Origin: Globisporangium splendens
Taxonomy: Eukaryota > Oomycota > Peronosporomycetes > Pythiales > Pythiaceae
Direction of reading: 5' to 3'
DNA: 64,000 bases
Assembly (NCBI GenBank): GCA_006386115.1
Contig: VFIW01000071.1
Location: forward strand, 124,001 to 188,000
Part shown: positions 61,300 through 64,000 of the stretch, in pieces
Layout: every line of letters begins with the position of its first letter
Numbering within the stretch: position 1 is the stretch's first letter
Position numbers and translations under genes: made by a program
Notes under the pieces: model-generated
The model's database searches: none
The model's input: only the letters and a program-made list of their open reading frames with translations
What the model was told of the DNA's origin: nothing

Positions 61300-62233
61300 C
61301 TATAGCTGCTTCTCAGTGCCCTTCATATTCGTGGTGCCGCTCGACGTGGTGTCCAGCTTCATGAGCAGCTCAATGTCGTCCGAGAGACTCTTGAAGTCCA
61401 ACTTTGGACTGAAGCGCTTGAATGGCACGCCGTCAGGACCAATCAAGAACTACAACAAAACACAATAAATACGAGGGAGAATAACGTTAGCGCCTGCGCG
61501 CATCGAATACATGATGCTCAATACAAACGACACATACCTTTTCAAAGTTCCAGCTGAGATCTGCGCGCGACACTGGCATCCAGATTAATCGCATCGGGTG
61601 CGAGAACACGCCGCTGGGCGTCGACATCTCGTCCATGAGCGTGCGGTCGGCTGGGTACGGCAGCGAGAGCTTCAGAAAGTTGAACATCGCGTGCGCATTC
61701 GCACCATTCACTTCCATCTTCTCGGTCAACTTGAACTTGGGCTCGAACCCTTTCCCAGGACGAATGTGCTTCAGGCTCATGTAGATCTCTTCGCCGTTCA
61801 GGTTCTCCTGGTGGCCAAACTGGTTGCATGGGCAGCCAATGATGACCAGGTCCGGGTACTTCTCGACCAGCTCATTCATCTGCGTGTACGCCTTCGTGGT
61901 CGAGTTGCAGTGCGACGCGACGTTCACGAGCAAGATGACCTTGCCAGCATAGTCTGCCAGCCGGATGTATTCGCCGCCCGTGAGCGAGCGGAACGAGAAC
62001 TGGTGCGCGGTCTTGCGGCGCTGCTGCTGCATGGACGCGTTGGGCGGCGTGTTGGGGGACCCTCCGGAGCGCTGGCGGTGCAGCGACGGCATGTTGCTCG
62101 AGTGCACGGGCACGGCGACCGGGATGTTTTGTAAATACTGCTGCTGGTTCTGATGGTGAAAGTTGCTGCCGTTCGTCTGGTGCACGTGCTCATCCCCGCT
62201 GTCGCATCCGGAGCCCGACGGGAGCTTCATCAT
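61300..62233 (-). CDS. GPx-like: Glutathione peroxidase-like thiol peroxidase (Cys type)
   Basis: Two exons, 62233-61538 and 61449-61300, with an 88-bp GT-AG intron; 281 aa. The first 70 residues are a His/Asn/Gln/Ser-rich extension with no clear targeting features; internal ATGs (for example at MQQQRRK) could be used. The catalytic core follows: FSFRSLTGGEYIRLADYAGK, VILLVNVASHCNSTTK with peroxidatic Cys (not selenocysteine), IIGCPCNQFGHQEN with the conserved Gln, and the Trp/Asn pair in LSWNFEKF that bridges the intron, ending GPDGVPFKRFSP. The Cys-Gln-Trp-Asn tetrad is complete. The resolving Cys of plant-type peroxidases (ACTRFKAEYP region) is missing; the equivalent stretch reads KHIRPGKGFEPKFKL. 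An unusual Cys precedes the CNQF motif (GCPCNQF). It reduces hydroperoxides with glutathione or another thiol donor. Confidence 0.93.
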
Positions 62234-64000
62234 TGTGCCGTACGGATACTGATTGGAAGAAAACCGAAAGGTGCGTGCCTATGAGCCCGCGTTCCAGATG
62301 TGCACGCGCGCGAAGCTTTGCCGTTCGACACACGCACGCTGTGTACGAGGAAAGAACCAAACTGCGGCGTTGGCGACAAACACAACGCGTCAGGCGCGCG
62401 ACCCTAGTTTAAGGATCCTCGTGCCCCATTAAACTAGGATCGAGGGATGCGAAAACAGACGGATGAAGGAGGAGCCGAATTCTTGTCTCCGATAAAGTTG
62501 ATGTATTTGGGACAGAGATGAGGGATATGAGAATGCAAGCGTGAACTTAACAGGAGACTCAAAGAGTCGGTCGGATTAAAAAGAGCCATGGCTCTCATGG
62601 CGCGTGACACATTTCGTGAAAGGCAACGCGTGCCGACGCCGCTGGCCGAACGGAGCGATCTTGTAAAAACGGGCGGCGATCTGTATCCGAGTATACGTTT
62701 CTATTTTCTTCTGAAGCAGCAAGCACTGAGGTCATGATGCCGAAGATTATGCCTGACTGCCTCTGGGATGCAGTACTTGGACACAGTTCTCAGAAGGCGT
62801 TAAGTATTTTTATGGACACTGCGCACTTTACGAAAGCATTCACACTCTGCCACGATGTCAAATGCATGGACACTTGCATGGACATTTGCGCACAGCTGTT
62901 CATCTCGCTGCCTTAAATAGTGTGCTCGACTGAGAGCTCGGTCTTTGCGATCCTATTTCAACCAAAGCGATCTTGTTAAACTAGATGAAGGGTGTGCATC
63001 CGTCACCACCTCAACGACGGACATGGGTTGACCCCCGTCGCAGAGTCTCGAATTCTGTACACTGTAGGACACAGGTGCTCCCGTGGTCGGACATTGACAC
63101 ATCGAGGGGGCGCATGAAGCATGCAGAACGCGCGCATATCTTTACTGCTTCATAATCACAGTGTGAGTGAAGTTGGCGGATGCATGAGTGAAGGCGGAGG
63201 ATGGACCAGGCTCCTCGCATTTTTATCTGAGGTAAAAAGAAAAGCGAATCCAAGGCGGCACAATTGGATCTCAGATGAATTTCGCGACACATGAAGATCA
63301 AGAGGATATTGTAGCAAGCATTCCTTGCATTATTCGGACGAAAACTCCATTCACAAAGCGCACTTAGCTGTTGCGTACTTAGTGAAGATCGAGCTCTGAT
63401 TCGAGGAAGAAAGACAGATCGAGTCAGTTGACGGATTACGATTCGCAAAATACTCGGAATAGGAGCTTCAAGCACAACGAATACTTTCGTATTCCTCACA
63501 TATCCACTTACAAACAGCCTAGTGAGTCACTCCTTAATCGTTGATACCATCTGCTGCAAAAGGACTTGATCATGTGTCAAACAGAGCAAAGATCTTGCCC
63601 CTCGAGCGATTAAAATGCAGCATTTTTTACTAACGAACCAGTTTTAGTAAAAGAGCGACTACGAATGATATGTCCCGAACATACGCATATTAGAGTCCGC
63701 ACACGTGCGGCTCCTGGAAACCGCATGACGACCAGCGAGGAGCTGCAACTTGGAGTCCCAACATGACGGGTCAGTAAACAGATTCCAGATACAACGAGTA
63801 TACAGAATCCAGTTGTTCGCCCACAAGTCGGATTTGTAAGTAGCATCTTGAACAACGCAGAGCCGCAAACGCGATTTGATTACTCGACGGACGCTAATCA
63901 CCCAGATTGGAAGACTGCTATGATGCCAGCAGTGTCTGAAAGCTTGCGGACGCTTAGTTCGTGGGGGGGGGGGATGACAACTCAGTGCTCAAGATGGGCG
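62234..64000. other. 1.77-kb 3' end of the window without supported gene
   Basis: Promoter side of the peroxidase gene, then AT-rich sequence. A reverse-strand frame at 63659-63901 (VIKSRLRLCVVQDATYKSDL) has mild protein character reminiscent of transposon-derived sequence, but it cannot be identified. An 11-base G run lies at 63963-63973. Confidence 0.45.
63963..63973. repeat. G11 homopolymer
   Basis: Eleven consecutive G, 27 bases before the window end. It may be a natural repeat or an assembly weak point. Confidence 0.9.

Noticed and set aside
63011..63901. Reverse-strand frames at the window end as a transposon protein
   Set aside because: There is only weak protein character, no recognisable transposase or reverse transcriptase motif, and the sequence is cut off by the window edge.

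Overview
This window is nuclear DNA of an oomycete, most likely of the Pythium/Globisporangium group. The evidence is compact spliced genes with short GT-AG introns (mostly 50-112 bp), small intergenic gaps, stramenopile-style gene content, and a Crinkler (CRN) effector remnant whose recruitment motif reads LYLAK rather than the LFLAK usual in Phytophthora. About 24 protein-coding loci can be supported. No intact mobile element, CRISPR array or confident tRNA/rRNA gene was found.

Layout. 1-9 kb: an OvoA-type 5-histidylcysteine sulfoxide synthase with a mitochondrial-like leader and a collapsed methyltransferase; a Tc1/mariner-type DNA-binding protein without a transposase catalytic domain; and a reverse-strand helicase-like/Fe-S nuclease fusion. 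9-15.5 kb: a WWE/DDHD lipase, a BPHL-like hydrolase, and an orphan Cys/His-motif protein. 15.5-20 kb: gene-poor. 20-29 kb: a CPA2 cation/proton antiporter with a secreted-type ectodomain, an LC8 dynein light chain, a tandem NmrA-like protein, a small zinc-motif locus interrupted by an in-frame TGA, and ribosomal protein uS15 (S13). 29-41.6 kb: a basic orphan, phosphoglucomutase/phosphopentomutase, a BCAS3-type WD protein, a LAMTOR5-like Ragulator subunit, a PH protein, a small tail-anchored protein and a C2H2 factor. 41.9-49.8 kb: a SAM/poly-His nuclear protein, then a gene-poor stretch with a frameshifted gene fragment and a broken CRN pseudogene. 50-62 kb: a BROX-like BRO1 protein ending in a CaaX box, a giant kinesin-7 (CENP-E class), the ribosome-biogenesis factor MAK16, and a Cys glutathione peroxidase. 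The last 1.8 kb shows no supportable gene.

The genes do not form one pathway. Shared themes are redox/thiol chemistry (OvoA, GPx), endolysosome and membrane trafficking (BROX, LAMTOR5, BCAS3, DDHD lipase), microtubule motors (LC8, kinesin-7) and ribosome production (uS15, MAK16). Several neighbours are divergent pairs that probably share promoters (nuclease/DDHD lipase, dynein light chain/NmrA, BCAS3/LAMTOR5). The most unusual items are the methyltransferase-depleted OvoA, the AGNT-repeat ectodomain fused to an antiporter, the helicase-like nuclease without a visible Walker A, and two loci split by in-frame TGA codons.
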